The notes under the pieces: generated by a model
Database searches by the model: none
Told to the model about the DNA's origin: nothing
The model's input: only the letters and a program-made list of their open reading frames with translations
In this document: positions 1 to 8,233 of the stretch, piece by piece
How the letters are laid out: each line of letters opens with the position of its first letter
Numbering within the stretch: position 1 is the stretch's first letter
DNA from: Paenarthrobacter aurescens TC1
GTDB lineage: Bacteria; Actinomycetota; Actinomycetes; Actinomycetales; Micrococcaceae
Direction of reading: 5' to 3'
NCBI GenBank assembly: GCA_000014925.1
Contig: CP000474.1
Coordinates: 2,666,001 to 2,730,000 of the forward strand
Length of the DNA stretch: 64,000 bases
Made by a program: the position numbers and the translations under genes

Positions 1-123
1 TGCTGAACAATTCTCATCATAGTGGAATGAGTATGCGGGAGTAAGGCGTGTGTATCGCCCCCACCTCCGCCCTCAGCGGGGCCTCACTTTCCAAACCCGA
101 AAGTTCTCTGTATATTCATCTTC

Positions 124-168
124 GAGCTCTCCACCGCGGCATCCCCCAATAGTCGTGGTGGAGAGCTC
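124..168. repeat. 12-bp perfect inverted repeat with 21-nt loop
   Basis: The arms GAGCTCTCCACC (124-135) and GGTGGAGAGCTC (157-168) are exact reverse complements separated by 21 nt. The element lies 3' of the DUF6504 gene, which ends at 190 on the minus strand, so it could end that transcript. No T-run follows on either side, so it is not a textbook intrinsic terminator. Nothing else recognisable is seen in 1-123. Confidence 0.6.
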
Positions 169-189
169 ATCCATTTCCCGGGCAGGAGA

Positions 190-510
190 CTACGCCGCGG
201 CGACTTCCTCGCCCCTAAGGCACCAGCCCCCACCGGAGCCATCCCGGACCAGTTCCCAAGTCGCCGTACCTGAGCGGGGGTTGTTCCCCAAGCGAACCTG
301 GACCTGCCAGACTTCAACGTCAACCCGCCCCTGTCCTCGCGGCATACGGCGGGACTCCTCCCACCACGCGACCCGCTCAAACCAGCGGACAGGTTCCACC
401 ACAATGCGCCACTCGCGGCCGCCCCTCACAACGACTGCAGGGGCGCCTTGCGCAGCCGTGCGGATGTATACGTGCTCCATGGATGAAACCGTAGGGTGGG
501 GGTCTGACAT
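190..510 (-). CDS. DUF6504 family protein
   Basis: Small protein of 106 residues. The Trp/Arg-rich core, with REWRIVVEPVRWFER followed by WWEE, a DVEVWQVQVR segment and a closing WELVRDGSGGGWCLRGE, matches my recollection of DUF6504. That family occurs in actinobacteria, often near the mutagenesis genes imuA/imuB/dnaE2. None of those is inside the window; they could lie to the left. There is no signal peptide or membrane segment. Function is unknown. It is transcribed away from the tRNA-Val gene on the same strand. Confidence 0.75.
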   Translation of the reverse strand: MSDPHPTVSSMEHVYIRTAAQGAPAVVVRGGREWRIVVEPVRWFERVAWWEESRRMPRGQGRVDVEVWQVQVRLGNNPRSGTATWELVRDGSGGGWCLRGEEVAAA

Positions 511-543
511 TCAAGACCCACCGGAGGAAAGGGGCAGGCAAAC

Positions 544-590
544 AAAAACCCCGCCACCCAAGTCTTTTGACTTGAAATGACGGGGTTTTT
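544..590 (-). terminator. intrinsic terminator after tRNA-Val
   Basis: AAAAACCCCG (544-553) pairs perfectly with CGGGGTTTTT (581-590). On the minus strand it lies just 3' of the tRNA and ends in five T residues, as expected for a Rho-independent terminator of the tRNA transcript. Confidence 0.85.
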
Positions 591-595
591 CTTGG

Positions 596-668
596 TGGGT
601 CCTACCGGGATCGAACCGATGACATCCACGGTGTAAACGTGGCGCTCTACCAGCTGAGCTAAAGACCC
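596..668 (-). tRNA. tRNA-Val (anticodon UAC)
   Basis: Read on the minus strand this is a 73-nt cloverleaf. The acceptor stem GGGTCTT pairs with AGGACCC, with discriminator A. The D-arm is GCTC..GAGC, the anticodon stem CCACG/CGTGG has loop TTTACAC, and the T-arm contains GGTTCGATCC. The anticodon is TAC, so it reads GTA valine codons. CCA is not encoded: TCA... does not follow in the DNA as CCA beyond the discriminator. Confidence 0.95.
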
Positions 669-734
669 AAATCGCGGCTTCCGTGCTTCGTAACTTCCTC
701 AGCGCTTCAACCAACGAACAATGACTCTACATGA

Positions 735-1691
735 TCAACCGCCGGAAACACCAATCGGCCCTGGTGCCTCCGGAATATCCGGTAAAGCGCGCGCAAGGTA
801 GTCCAATGCGCCGCTTACGCCCAGTTCCAATTTCAGCTCGGCAAAGTCGTCGCCACGGGTGGTTCCGCGGTTGATGATGACCACTGGTTTCCCCGTTTTT
901 GCAGCGTGGCGCACGAACCGCAGACCGCTCTGAACCGTCAGCGATGATCCCGCCACCAACAGGGCCTCCGCGTTGTCCACCATCTCGTAGGCGCGGGCCA
1001 CCCGATCCTTGGGGACGTTCTCTCCAAAGTAGACAAAGTCCGGCTTCAACGTTCCTCCGCAGATCGGACACACAGCCATGACGAACGATGTGATGAGATC
1101 AGGGTCCTCAACTATTGCGTCGGCATCGGGGGCCATTTCTACCACTCCGGACTTCAGCGCCTCCTCCAGGAAACCAGGATTGATTTCTTCCAGGATGGCG
1201 GCAATCAAACGCCGACTGAAGGTATGCCCGTTGCTGAGGCAAATCACTTGGTCAAAACGGCCATGCAGGTCCACCACGTTGACACTTCCGGCGTCCTCAT
1301 GGAGCCTGTCAACATTTTGGGTAATGAGTCCGGTCATCAGGCCGCGGCGCTCCAGGAGCGCGACTGCGACATGGCCGGCATTCGGATCAGCATGCCGAAG
1401 GTGGGACCAGCCGATATGGTTCCGCGCCCAATAGCGCCGCCGATTGGCCTCCCCGCCAATAAACTCCTGGTAGGTCATAGGGTTTCTGGGCGCAGAACCT
1501 GGGCCACGGTAATCAGGAATTCCGGAATCGGTACTCAAGCCGGCACCGGTGAGTACCGCCAAACGCTTGCCACCCAGGAGATCCACGGCAAGCCCAAGTG
1601 CTTCCAGCTCCCTGGGGTCCAGTTGCGCCACCGCCGCGGGTGCCATGCTGGCAAATCCAGTCATGCCAACTCCGGGCCTGGGATGGTTCAT
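735..1691 (-). CDS. Sir2-family NAD-dependent protein deacetylase/deacylase
   Basis: Sirtuin of 318 residues that would use NAD+ to remove acyl groups from lysines. Visible motifs are the nucleotide-binding GAGLSTDSGIPDYRG (about residues 50-64), TQNVD, the catalytic-His motif DLHG, and GSSLTV near the end of the Rossmann fold. The zinc module is unusual: the C-terminal pair CPIC is intact, but the N-terminal pair reads CLSN, so one of four cysteines is Asn, with a His two residues later. The start follows the peroxiredoxin TAG by 2 nt. An internal ATG at 1664 has a better Shine-Dalgarno (GGAG) and could be used instead. Last gene of a three-gene run with DUF3052 and the peroxiredoxin. Confidence 0.9.
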   Translation of the reverse strand: MNHPRPGVGMTGFASMAPAAVAQLDPRELEALGLAVDLLGGKRLAVLTGAGLSTDSGIPDYRGPGSAPRNPMTYQEFIGGEANRRRYWARNHIGWSHLRHADPNAGHVAVALLERRGLMTGLITQNVDRLHEDAGSVNVVDLHGRFDQVICLSNGHTFSRRLIAAILEEINPGFLEEALKSGVVEMAPDADAIVEDPDLITSFVMAVCPICGGTLKPDFVYFGENVPKDRVARAYEMVDNAEALLVAGSSLTVQSGLRFVRHAAKTGKPVVIINRGTTRGDDFAELKLELGVSGALDYLARALPDIPEAPGPIGVSGG

Positions 1692-1693
1692 GA

Positions 1694-2191
1694 CTACTGA
1701 TCCGCCAACGACGACAATGCCCGGCGATATTCGGAAAAGTCCCTTGCCTGACCCCGCGGATTAACAACCACATAGCGGATGATGCCCGCGTCGTCGATGA
1801 TGAACGTCCCCCTCAAGGCCATTCCACTCGCTTCATCAAAGATGCCGTACTTCTGCGCCACCGCTCCATGCGGCCAGAAGTCCGCCAGGAGCTCGAAGCC
1901 AAATTGCTCGTGCTCAGCGTAGGCACGCTGCACGAACTTACTGTCGACCGAAATCGCCAAGACCGCGGCATTCGAATCCTTGAAGGCGGCTATGTTGTCG
2001 CGAATCTCACAAAGCTCCCCCGTGCAAATCCCGGAGAAGGCGAAAGGAAAGAACACCACAACAACGGTGCGGCCCCGGAAGTCAGCCAAACGGACTGGCT
2101 CGCCGTACTGGTTCAGCAGTTCAAAATCCGGTGCGAGTTGTCCTGCCTGGGGAACGAGCCCTGAGGCAGGCGCCTGCTGGACTTCCGTCAC
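1694..2191 (-). CDS. peroxiredoxin (AhpE/BCP-like)
   Basis: Thiol peroxidase of 165 residues predicted to reduce hydrogen peroxide and organic peroxides in the cytoplasm. After an APDFELLNQYGEPV opening, the active site reads FPFAFSGICTGELC. The first Cys is the peroxidatic residue and the second, five residues later, sits where BCP-type enzymes keep a resolving Cys. The later LRGTFIIDDAG and YRRAL segments fit the AhpC/TSA fold. The GTG start overlaps the DUF3052 stop (GTGA), so the two are translationally coupled. AhpE of mycobacteria is the likely closest family; the exact subfamily is uncertain. Confidence 0.85.
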   Translation of the reverse strand: MTEVQQAPASGLVPQAGQLAPDFELLNQYGEPVRLADFRGRTVVVVFFPFAFSGICTGELCEIRDNIAAFKDSNAAVLAISVDSKFVQRAYAEHEQFGFELLADFWPHGAVAQKYGIFDEASGMALRGTFIIDDAGIIRYVVVNPRGQARDFSEYRRALSSLADQ

Positions 2192-2607
2192 TTGTTCTTC
2201 TTGGGCACCAAACGCGTGGCGCTCCAGTCCTTTGAAACACCTGCCGATGTGGTCAGATGCAGACCGGAGGTCGGGGCGGCATCCTGGATGTCCGCCGGAG
2301 ACACGTAGTTGTCACGGCCTGACTTTGGAGTCAGCACCCAAACAACCCCGCCTTCCTTCAGGTTGGTAAGCGAATCCATCAGGGCATCAACAAGGTCACC
2401 GTCGCCATCCCGCCACCAGAAAACAACAGCATCTACGACGTCATGATCATCTTCATCCAACAACTCGGAGCCTGTGACATCTTCGATGTCGTCACGCAAG
2501 TCGAAATCGACGTCGTCGTCGTAGCCGCGTTCCTGAATCAGATCCCCATCTTTGAAACCCATTCTTTCCGCCACATTTACCGATGTGGCGGCGTCGGCCT
2601 CGCTCAC
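2188..2607 (-). CDS. DUF3052 family protein
   Basis: Acidic cytoplasmic protein of 139 residues conserved in actinobacteria, function unknown to me. It has a GFKDGDLIQERGYDDDVD segment, a strongly acidic middle, and a GGVVWVLTPKSGRDNYV motif followed by SAGVSKDWSATRL, which characterise DUF3052. I place the start at the GTG at 2607 because AAGGAGG lies 5 nt upstream. The reading frame stays open to 2703, with an alternative ATG at 2634 that lacks a good ribosome-binding site. First gene of the run leading to the peroxiredoxin and sirtuin; divergent from aceE. Confidence 0.8.
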   Translation of the reverse strand: MSEADAATSVNVAERMGFKDGDLIQERGYDDDVDFDLRDDIEDVTGSELLDEDDHDVVDAVVFWWRDGDGDLVDALMDSLTNLKEGGVVWVLTPKSGRDNYVSPADIQDAAPTSGLHLTTSAGVSKDWSATRLVPKKNK

Positions 2608-3014
2608 GTTTCCTCCTTTTGCAGTGACTTCCATTACTAACAGCCAACACCCTTTGGGCGTGTGCTTCAAGCTATTGTCCCAGCCAGCGGCCATATTCCG
2701 CATTCCACACGGTGTTTCGCCACCATGAGGATTGCGTGCTTTGCGTCACGGAGGCCGCCGGGGTGTGACATACAACGCCCCTCGGGCCCCGCGGCTACGC
2801 ATCGCGACGCCGCGAAAGCTAGAGTGGCCATGAGCGCTACGGCTGCAGGGCGATCGCCCCGGGAATTTCCACAAGCAGCCAAGCGCTCACAAGACCTGCC
2901 CGGCGCATCCGACCGGGCTGTTGAAACAGAGATGTCGCACACGACGCGTTCACGACGGGCAGTTACCCTGCCGGACTTGAGGCGGCGATGCATGCGCCTA
3001 AAGGAAGGTTGGAC
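2608..3014. other. intergenic region between DUF3052 and aceE
   Basis: About 400 bp between divergent genes with no convincing gene. It must carry the promoters for both directions. A TAGAGT at 2820-2825 could be an actinobacterial -10 box for aceE, but no matching -35 is clear. A plus-strand reading frame crosses the region and overlaps aceE, but it has no recognisable protein features. Confidence 0.5.
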
Positions 3015-5786
3015 GTGGCTGCAGGAGAAGAGACCTCACACATCCTCAGCGGGTTGACTGCCCAGCTGCCTGATCGTGATCCGGAAGAGACCGCGGAGTG
3101 GATTGAGTCCCTTGATGCGTTGATCGCGGAGCAGGGTACCGAGCGTGCCCAGTACATTATGCGTTCGTTGTTGCAGCGTGCCGGTGCCAGGTCGGTGGGT
3201 GTGCCGATGGTGACGACCACTGATTATGTGAACACGATCCCGGTGGACCAGGAAGCTCAGTTCCCGGGCAACGAGGAGTTCGAGCGCCGGTACCGGGCGT
3301 ACATGCGGTGGAACGCCGCGGTGATGGTCCACCGTGCGCAGCGTTCCGATATCGGTGTCGGCGGGCATATTTCCACCTATGCCGGTGCCGCGACGTTGTA
3401 TGAGGTGGGTTTCAATCACTTCTTCCGCGGCAAGGACCACCCCTCGGGCGGGGACCAGGTGTTCTTCCAGGGCCACGCGTCCCCGGGCATGTACGCCAGG
3501 GCGTTCATGGAAGGCCGCCTCACGGAAGAGGATCTGGACGGGTTCCGTCAGGAAAAGTCCAAGGCCGGTCATGCCCTGTCCTCGTACCCGCACCCGCGGT
3601 TGATGCCGGACTTCTGGGAATTCCCCACCGTGTCCATGGGTATCGGCCCGATGAACGCGATCTACCAGGCCCAGTCCAACCGGTACCTGCAGAACCGTGG
3701 CATCAAAGACACCTCGGACCAGCAGGTCTGGGCGTTCCTCGGTGACGGGGAAATGGACGAGCCCGAATCCCGTGGCCTGCTCCAGCTCGCCGCGAACGAG
3801 AACCTGGACAACCTGAACTTCGTGATCAACTGCAACCTCCAGCGCCTGGACGGACCGGTCCGCGGCAACGGCAAGATCATGCAGGAACTCGAGGCGTTCT
3901 TCCGCGGTGCGGGCTGGAACGTGATCAAGGTCGTCTGGGGCCGCGAATGGGACTCGCTCCTGGAAGCGGACACCGACGGGGCGTTGGTGAAAATCATGAA
4001 CGAAACCCCCGATGGTGACTACCAGACCTACAAGGCCGAGTCCGGCGGGTTCGTCCGTGAACACTTCTTCGGCAAGTCCCCGCAGACCAAGGACATGGTC
4101 GCGGACCTGGACGACGAACAGATCTGGGGCCTGAAGCGCGGCGGTCACGACTACCGCAAGGTCTACGCCGCGTACAAGGCAGCGACCGAGTTCAAGGGCA
4201 AACCCACCGTGATCCTGGCCAAAACGGTCAAGGGCTACGGCCTGGGCCCGCACTTCGAGGGCCGCAACGCGACCCACCAGATGAAGAAACTGACCATGGA
4301 AGACCTCAAAGCCTTCCGTGACCACCTCCGCATCCCCATCAGCGATGACCAGCTCGACGCGGACCTCTACCGGCCCCCGTACTACCACCCCGGCATGGAC
4401 GCCCCCGAAATCAAATACCTGATGGAACGCCGGGCAGAACTCGGCGGGTTCGTGCCCGAACGCCGCCGCAAACACACCGAGGTGGTGTTGCCCGAGGCGA
4501 AGTCCTACGAGGTCGCCAAACGCGGATCCGGGAAACAACAAGCCGCCACCACCATGGCCTTCGTAAGGCTCCTCAAAGACCTCATGCGGGACAAAAACTT
4601 CGGCGCCCGGTTCGTGCCCGTCGTCCCGGACGAATCCCGGACCTTCGGCATGGACGCGTTCTTCCCGACCGCGAAAATCTACAACCCCAAAGGCCAGAAC
4701 TACCTCTCCGTGGACCGCGACCTCGTCCTGGCCTACAAAGAATCACCCGCCGGGCAACTGATCCACCCCGGCATCAACGAAGCCGGCGCCGTCGCAGCCT
4801 TCACCGCCGCCGGCACCGCCTACGCCACCCACGGCGAACCCCTGGTCCCGATCTACGTGTTCTACTCCATGTTCGGCTTCCAACGCACCGGAGATTCCTT
4901 CTGGGCCGCCGCGGACCAAATGACCCGCGGCTTCATCATCGGCGCCACCGCAGGACGAACCACCCTCACCGGCGAAGGACTCCAACACGCCGACGGGCAC
5001 TCCCCCATCCTGGCCTCCACCAACCCCGCCGTGAAAACCTACGACCCCGCCTACGGCTACGAAATCGGCCACATCATCCGCCACGGCCTCGAAGAAATGT
5101 ACGGACCCGACAGTACTGACGGCACCGGTGAAGACCGCAACGTGATGTACTACCTCACCGTCTACAACGAGCCCATCACCCAACCCGCCGAACCCGACAA
5201 CCTCGACATCAACGGACTCCTCAAAGGCATCTACAAACTCGCAGACGCCCCCGAAACCACCGGGAACGGGAACCGGCCCACCGCGACCATCCTCGCCTCC
5301 GGCGTCTCCGTCCCCTGGGCCCTCGAAGCACAACGCATCCTCAACGAAGACTGGAACGTCGCCGCCGAAGTCTGGTCCGTGACCTCCTGGAACGAACTCC
5401 GCCGCGACGGACTCGCCGCCGAAGAACACGCCTTCCTCAACCCCGGCCAACCCGCCCGCACCCCGTTCATCACCGAACAACTCAAAGACACCAACGGACC
5501 CGTCATCGCCGTGTCCGACTACATGAAAGCCGTCCCCGACCAAATCCGCCAATTCATCCCCAACGACTTCGCCTCCCTCGGAGCAGACGGCTTCGGCTTC
5601 TCCGACACCCGCCAAGCCGCACGCCGCTACTTCAAAAACGACACCCACTCCATCGTCGCCAAAACCCTCCAACTCCTCGCCGCCAAGGGAGAAGTTGAAG
5701 CTGGTGCGCTGGAAAAGGCGATCGAAAAGTACCGGCTCCTGGATGTAAACGCCGGCACCACCGGCGGAGCAGGCGGCGACGCATAA
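3015..5786 (+). CDS. aceE: pyruvate dehydrogenase E1 component, homodimeric type (AceE)
   Basis: ThDP-dependent E1 of 923 residues that decarboxylates pyruvate and passes the acetyl group to the lipoyl domain of E2. The length matches the homodimeric AceE of actinobacteria and enterobacteria. Visible landmarks are [16 protein letters not shown] and the [14 protein letters not shown]hDP/Mg-binding segment, where GDGE is the conserved core. The transketolase-like pyrimidine domain follows, with [14 protein letters not shown] and a C-terminal domain after it. The GTG start at 3015 is preceded by AAGGAAGG; the frame is open further upstream. It stands alone, followed by a terminator. Codon choice shifts along the gene: glutamine is nearly all CAG before about 4500 and nearly all CAA from about 4530 to 5690. 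Confidence 0.97.
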   Translation: MAAGEETSHILSGLTAQLPDRDPEETAEWIESLDALIAEQGTERAQYIMRSLLQRAGARSVGVPMVTTTDYVNTIPVDQEAQFPGNEEFERRYRAYMRWNAAVMVHRAQRSDIGVGGHISTYAGAATLYEVGFNHFFRGKDHPSGGDQVFFQGHASPGMYARAFMEGRLTEEDLDGFRQEKSKAGHALSSYPHPRLMPDFWEFPTVSMGIGPMNAIYQAQSNRYLQNRGIKDTSDQQVWAFLGDGEMDEPESRGLLQLAANENLDNLNFVINCNLQRLDGPVRGNGKIMQELEAFFRGAGWNVIKVVWGREWDSLLEADTDGALVKIMNETPDGDYQTYKAESGGFVREHFFGKSPQTKDMVADLDDEQIWGLKRGGHDYRKVYAAYKAATEFKGKPTVILAKTVKGYGLGPHFEGRNATHQMKKLTMEDLKAFRDHLRIPISDDQLDADLYRPPYYHPGMDAPEIKYLMERRAELGGFVPERRRKHTEVVLPEAKSYEVAKRGSGKQQAATTMAFVRLLKDLMRDKNFGARFVPVVPDESRTFGMDAFFPTAKIYNPKGQNYLSVDRDLVLAYKESPAGQLIHPGINEAGAVAAFTAAGTAYATHGEPLVPIYVFYSMFGFQRTGDSFWAAADQMTRGFIIGATAGRTTLTGEGLQHADGHSPILASTNPAVKTYDPAYGYEIGHIIRHGLEEMYGPDSTDGTGEDRNVMYYLTVYNEPITQPAEPDNLDINGLLKGIYKLADAPETTGNGNRPTATILASGVSVPWALEAQRILNEDWNVAAEVWSVTSWNELRRDGLAAEEHAFLNPGQPARTPFITEQLKDTNGPVIAVSDYMKAVPDQIRQFIPNDFASLGADGFGFSDTRQAARRYFKNDTHSIVAKTLQLLAAKGEVEAGALEKAIEKYRLLDVNAGTTGGAGGDA

Positions 5787-5824
5787 CAAACTGCGGGCAA
5801 GCCCCACAGGAACAGCAGTATCCG

Positions 5825-5862
5825 CGACGGCGGCTTTCACCGAAAGGTGAGGGCCGCCGTCG
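5825..5862 (+). terminator. terminator after aceE
   Basis: A 17-bp stem (arms 5825-5841 and 5846-5862, two positions paired only as G-U) with a GAAA tetraloop, followed by GGCTTT. It lies 39 nt after the aceE stop codon. Confidence 0.75.
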
Positions 5863-5970
5863 GGCTTTAACCTGGCTGGGACATGCATCCCAAGGACGTG
5901 ATCAGCAACAACACGAGTTGTAGCCTTCTCACAAATGGAGCTTGCCGGGGATGGGCCGTATGCTCGTTCC

Positions 5971-7215
5971 ATGGCAGAGCCGAGCAAAACAACCACCAAG
6001 CGCAAGGCAGCACCCCAGGCATTGTCACCCGAAAAGGCCGAGACACTGCGGCAACTCCGCGCCAACGTGGGCCAACTATCCACAAGCACCATGAGGCAAC
6101 TCGAGAAATCGCTGCCTTGGTATGGCCGCCTGAGCTCGGATGAACGCTCGGCCTTGGGCCTGGTGGCCCAGAACGGCATTGCCGCCTTCGTGACGTGGTA
6201 TGAGCGGCCCAGTTCTCCGTCGTGGATCCTCACAGACGTCTTCGGAAACGCTCCTACCGAACTGACCCGCTCCATCAGCCTGCAAAAGGCGCTGCAACTG
6301 ATCCGCATCGTGGTGGAAGTCGTCGAGGACCAGGTTCCCGTGATCGCTCCGGAGTCGGACCAGCCTTCCCTCCGCGAAGCGGTGCTGCGCTATTCGAGGG
6401 AGGTAGCCTTCGCGGCCGCCGATGTGTACGCGAGGGCCGCGGAATCCCGCGGATCCTGGGACACGCGCTTGGAAGCACTGATCGTTGACGCCATTCTGAG
6501 AGGCGAAAACACCGATGCCTTGAGGTCCAGAATCGCGGCCCTCGGCTGGAAAGCCCAAGAGCGTTTCACGGTAATGGTGGGAAATTCGCCCTCGGAGCCA
6601 AGCGCCAGCTATGTCAGCGAACTACGCCGCACCGCCGGGCGGTTCGCCGAGGACGCACTGGTGGGAATCCAGGGTGACAGGCTCATATTGATCCTTGGCG
6701 GCTTACAGGACCGCGACACAGCTTACGTCAAGCTCAGCGAGCTTTTTGCCCCGGGAGCCGTGGTTTATGGTCCGGAAGCAGGCTCACTCCTGGAGGCGAG
6801 CAGTTCCGCCCAAGCCGCCTTCGCGGGGCTCACTGCGGCCCGTGCATGGCCTTCCGCGCCCCGACCTGTTGCTGCCGACGACCTCCTGCCCGAACGTGTT
6901 GTTTCCGGTGATGACGCCGCGCGCCGCTCCCTGATCAAGAACATCTACAGGCCCCTCCTGGCGGCTTCAAATGGCTTGGTGGAGACCTTGGGAACGTACT
7001 TGGAGTTGGGCCATTCGTTGGAGGCTACGGCGCGCGAACTGTTCGTCCATGCCAACACCGTGCGCTACCGTTTGAAGCGTGTCTGCGATGTGACAGGCTG
7101 GGATCCGCTCCTCCCCAGGGAGGCGTTTGTGTTGCAAACGGCGTTGGTAGTGGGTCGTCTTTCGGCCCAACCGAAAGCCGCCCCGGAACGTCACGCGTCA
7201 CGTTCACAGAACTGA
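5971..7215 (+). CDS. PucR/CdaR-type transcriptional regulator, FasR-like
   Basis: Regulator of 414 residues immediately upstream of the fatty-acid synthase genes. The C-terminus (about 345-395) has the PucR-type helix-turn-helix, with YLELGHSLEATARELFVHANTVRYRLKR split across it. The middle resembles the GGDEF-like CdaR domain and the N-terminus is an all-helical sensor region. In Streptomyces coelicolor a PucR-like protein in the same position (FasR, SCO2386) activates fabD-fabH-acpP-fabF, so the same role is inferred here. The start is the ATG at 5971; the frame is open to 5935. Two inverted repeats lie between it and fabD and are candidate operators. Confidence 0.85.
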   Translation: MAEPSKTTTKRKAAPQALSPEKAETLRQLRANVGQLSTSTMRQLEKSLPWYGRLSSDERSALGLVAQNGIAAFVTWYERPSSPSWILTDVFGNAPTELTRSISLQKALQLIRIVVEVVEDQVPVIAPESDQPSLREAVLRYSREVAFAAADVYARAAESRGSWDTRLEALIVDAILRGENTDALRSRIAALGWKAQERFTVMVGNSPSEPSASYVSELRRTAGRFAEDALVGIQGDRLILILGGLQDRDTAYVKLSELFAPGAVVYGPEAGSLLEASSSAQAAFAGLTAARAWPSAPRPVAADDLLPERVVSGDDAARRSLIKNIYRPLLAASNGLVETLGTYLELGHSLEATARELFVHANTVRYRLKRVCDVTGWDPLLPREAFVLQTALVVGRLSAQPKAAPERHASRSQN

Positions 7216-7219
7216 ACCG

Positions 7220-7236
7220 TTGTAGACTTCCTACAA
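7220..7236. promoter_or_regulatory. inverted repeat in the fabD promoter region, site 1
   Basis: TTGTAG (7220-7225) and CTACAA (7231-7236) form a perfect 6-bp palindrome around a 5-nt spacer, starting 4 nt after the regulator's stop codon. Position and symmetry make it a candidate operator for the upstream PucR-type regulator. This is inference. Confidence 0.45.
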
Positions 7237-7252
7237 ACTGACCCAGTGAGCT

Positions 7253-7270
7253 TGGTGTACCAAAACACCA
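7253..7270. promoter_or_regulatory. inverted repeat in the fabD promoter region, site 2
   Basis: TGGTGT (7253-7258) and ACACCA (7265-7270) form a perfect 6-bp palindrome with a 6-nt spacer, 33 nt before the fabD start. Its sequence differs from site 1, so the two need not bind the same protein. Confidence 0.4.
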
Positions 7271-7303
7271 GTGGATCACGTGGCAATTTGGAAAGCTGGA
7301 TAC

Positions 7304-8233
7304 GTGCTTGCAATCGTCTGCCCTGGACAGGGCTCCCAGACCCCCGGATTTTTGGCCCCTTGGCTGGAACTCCCCTCCGTCGAAGGCCAATTGGCCGCAC
7401 TGAGCGAAATCGCAGGCATTGACCTCAAGGCCCACGGAACCACCTCGGATGAAGAGACCATCAAGGACACTGCCGTAGCGCAGCCGCTGATCGTCGCTGC
7501 CGGCCTCGTTGCTGCCAAGTCCTTGTTCGATGTGGAACTCAGTACCCTTCCCGTCATCCTTGCCGGTCACTCCGTCGGCGAAATCACGGCCTCAGCCCTC
7601 GCGGGCGTCCTCACGGAGTCCGAGGCCATGACCTTCGTTCGGGAACGCGCCAACAGCATGGCTGCAGCAGCTGCGGTGACGCCCACGGGCATGAGCGCAG
7701 TTGTGGGCGGAGACCCTGCCGAGGTCTTGGCGGCCATTGAGGCTGCAGGCGCCACTCCGGCCAATGTGAACGGGGCCGGACAAACCGTGGCCGCAGGCAC
7801 GTTCGAACAGCTCAAGGCCTTGGCGGAAAACCCCCCGGCGAAGGCACGCGTCATACCCCTCAAGGTTGCCGGCGCCTTCCACACTTCCCACATGGCACCG
7901 GCAGTCAGCGCCCTTGAAGACCTCAAGCCGTCGCTGTCGCCGCAAAACCCGGCAGTTCCGCTGTTGTCGAACTACGACGGCAAGGAGGTCACGGCCGGGC
8001 CTGCCGCCGTCGAAAGCCTGATCGCACAGGTCTCACGCCCCGTCCGCTGGGATCAGTGCATGGAAACACTGGTGGAGCGCGGCGTCACCGGCGTGATCGA
8101 GCTTGCCCCTGCAGGCACGCTCGCGGGGCTTGCCAAGCGCGGAATGCCCGGCGTGAAGACGGTTGCCGTCAAAACCCCGGAAGACCTCTCCGCGGCTCTC
8201 GCACTTTTCGCTGAATTGGAGGGACAGGCATGA
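7304..8233 (+). CDS. fabD: malonyl-CoA:ACP transacylase
   Basis: FabD, 309 residues, transfers malonyl from CoA to acyl carrier protein and so supplies extender units to the synthase. It opens with IVCPGQGSQTPG and carries the nucleophile elbow GHSVGE (about residues 90-95) with the active-site Ser. The AFHTSHM segment further on holds the catalytic His, and NYDGKEVTAG falls near the end. I chose the GTG at 7304 because the family begins right there; the frame is open to a GTG at 7271. The stop overlaps the fabH start by 4 nt (ATGA). Confidence 0.93.
   Translation: MLAIVCPGQGSQTPGFLAPWLELPSVEGQLAALSEIAGIDLKAHGTTSDEETIKDTAVAQPLIVAAGLVAAKSLFDVELSTLPVILAGHSVGEITASALAGVLTESEAMTFVRERANSMAAAAAVTPTGMSAVVGGDPAEVLAAIEAAGATPANVNGAGQTVAAGTFEQLKALAENPPAKARVIPLKVAGAFHTSHMAPAVSALEDLKPSLSPQNPAVPLLSNYDGKEVTAGPAAVESLIAQVSRPVRWDQCMETLVERGVTGVIELAPAGTLAGLAKRGMPGVKTVAVKTPEDLSAALALFAELEGQA

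Noticed and set aside
2662..3057. 131-codon plus-strand open frame upstream of and overlapping aceE
   Set aside because: No recognisable features and it overlaps the aceE start. It could be a leader peptide only if translated from an inner ATG, which has no good ribosome-binding site.
3036..4541. 501-codon minus-strand open frame opposite the first half of aceE
   Set aside because: Same reason: it mirrors codon bias of aceE and has no protein-like pattern of its own.
4743..6308. 521-codon minus-strand open frame across the end of aceE
   Set aside because: It is antisense to a clear gene and rich in Gly/Val/Glu runs caused by the C/A-biased plus strand. No domain or ribosome-binding site supports it.
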